48,368 nucleotides of DNA from Dehalococcoidia bacterium (GTDB lineage: Bacteria > Chloroflexota > Dehalococcoidia > Tepidiformales > Tepidiformaceae). The DNA lies in NCBI GenBank assembly GCA_009839725.1, contig VXPF01000136.1, positions 1-48,368 on the forward strand, given 5' to 3'. The position numbers and the translations under genes were made by a program. Shown piece by piece: positions 48,027-48,368 of the stretch. The number at the start of each line of letters is the position of its first letter. Within the stretch, counting starts at the first letter, position 1. The notes below the pieces were generated by a model. The model ran no database searches. It had not been told where the DNA came from and saw nothing but the letters and a program-made list of their open reading frames with translations.

Positions 48027-48368
48027 CTACTCGCCCTCGTCGGCCATGATGGCGAGGAAGCCGAGGCGGCGCTGGCCGTCGTCCTCCTCGGGGTGGACCT
48101 CGACGCGGAAGATGGTCCCGTAGGGGAGGAAGACCTGGACGTCGTGCTCGTGGTCCTCGCGCTGGGTGTGGAGCGCGACCCAGGTGTCGGAGACGCCGGA
48201 GATGGCCTTCACGAAGTGCTTGGCGCCGTCGACGGTGTAGAGCTCGACGATGGGGGACTCGCAGACGACCTGCGTGCAGAACGACTTGATGGCCTGGGGC
48301 AGGGTCGTCTCGAAGAAGTCACGGTCGAAGGGTGGGCCGCCGGCGGCGGGGGCAGCCTGGGCGGGAGG
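48027..48368 (-). CDS. Unrecognised protein, start outside the window
   Basis: The frame is open from the right edge of the window to a stop at 48027, giving the last 113 residues. Seen: a Pro/Ala/Gly-rich part at the edge, then FFETTLPQAIKSFCTQVVCESP, and a compact alternating beta-like pattern (VELYTVDGAKHFV, TWVALHT, VFLPYGTIFRVEV) with a short acidic end. No family is recognised; it could be a small ligand-binding or PilZ-like beta barrel, but no diagnostic motif is visible. G+C returns to the normal high level here. Confidence 0.6.
   Translation of the reverse strand, partial: PPAQAAPAAGGPPFDRDFFETTLPQAIKSFCTQVVCESPIVELYTVDGAKHFVKAISGVSDTWVALHTQREDHEHDVQVFLPYGTIFRVEVHPEEDDGQRRLGFLAIMADEGE

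Noticed and set aside
1-48368. tRNA or rRNA genes, insertion sequences, CRISPR arrays and attachment sites
   Set aside because: Intergenic gaps were scanned; none shows cloverleaf-like segments, repeated spacers, transposase genes or direct repeats at island edges.

Overview
The window is a gene-dense, very GC-rich bacterial chromosome segment, roughly 70% G+C by eye, with many GTG and some TTG starts. It looks like a member of the Chloroflexota, perhaps of the Dehalococcoidia type. This is an inference from gene content: a full division and cell wall cluster that contains ftsA (absent in Actinobacteria), a transaldolase/glucose-6-phosphate isomerase fusion, a stand-alone SufU-like scaffold and a two-subunit class I fumarase. 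No rRNA, tRNA, insertion sequence or CRISPR array was seen, and no gap longer than 300 bases lacks a gene.

Layout. 1-5.2 kb: end of a MidA-type methyltransferase, a peroxiredoxin, a membrane-anchored YceI protein, SufU, a tiny membrane protein, a small helix-turn-helix protein, a degenerate HAD phosphatase and two tandem GNAT acetyltransferases. 5.2-8.9 kb (minus): pheS-pheT with a translationally coupled small cysteine protein. 9.0-16.8 kb: a molybdenum cofactor neighbourhood. It holds a multi-spanning sulfite-oxidase-like Moco protein with an internal Tat motif, a thioredoxin/NHL protein, a RAM-domain protein, moeA and a methyltransferase, followed on the minus strand by moaB-type molybdopterin adenylyltransferase overlapping trmD.

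16.8-33.4 kb (plus): the dcw cluster mraZ-rsmH-ftsL-like-ftsI-murF-mraY-murD-ftsW-murG-murC-murB-ddl-ftsQ-ftsA-ftsZ. It starts with a near-consensus sigma-70 promoter and three TGGGN boxes spaced exactly as MraZ operators. From ftsI to ftsQ each gene overlaps the next by 1 to 4 nt. It ends in a strong intrinsic terminator. murE is missing, and ftsW appears to start with ATA.

33.5-38.1 kb (minus): an alpha/beta hydrolase, a DrrAB-like ABC exporter coupled to a truncated haemoglobin, and a DoxX / thioesterase / glycerophosphodiesterase operon. 38.1-44.2 kb: oligoribonuclease (plus), then a minus-strand sugar phosphate operon (tkt, tal-pgi, inositol-phosphatase-like). 44.5-47.0 kb (plus): fumarase alpha and beta with hemA. 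47.0-48.0 kb: a clearly lower-GC orphan gene with a HEPN-like RNxxxH motif. The window ends inside an unrecognised gene.

The most striking regulatory feature is that about ten gene starts carry a TANNNT -10-like hexamer ending 5-9 nt before the start codon and no usable Shine-Dalgarno sequence, which suggests widespread leaderless transcription. Genes inside operons instead rely on Shine-Dalgarno sequences or stop/start overlaps. I found no obviously unprecedented multi-gene system. The best candidates for novelty are the HEPN-like island gene, the ATA-started ftsW, the Sec/Tat-type Moco protein with its thioredoxin/NHL neighbour, and the globin coupled to an ABC exporter.
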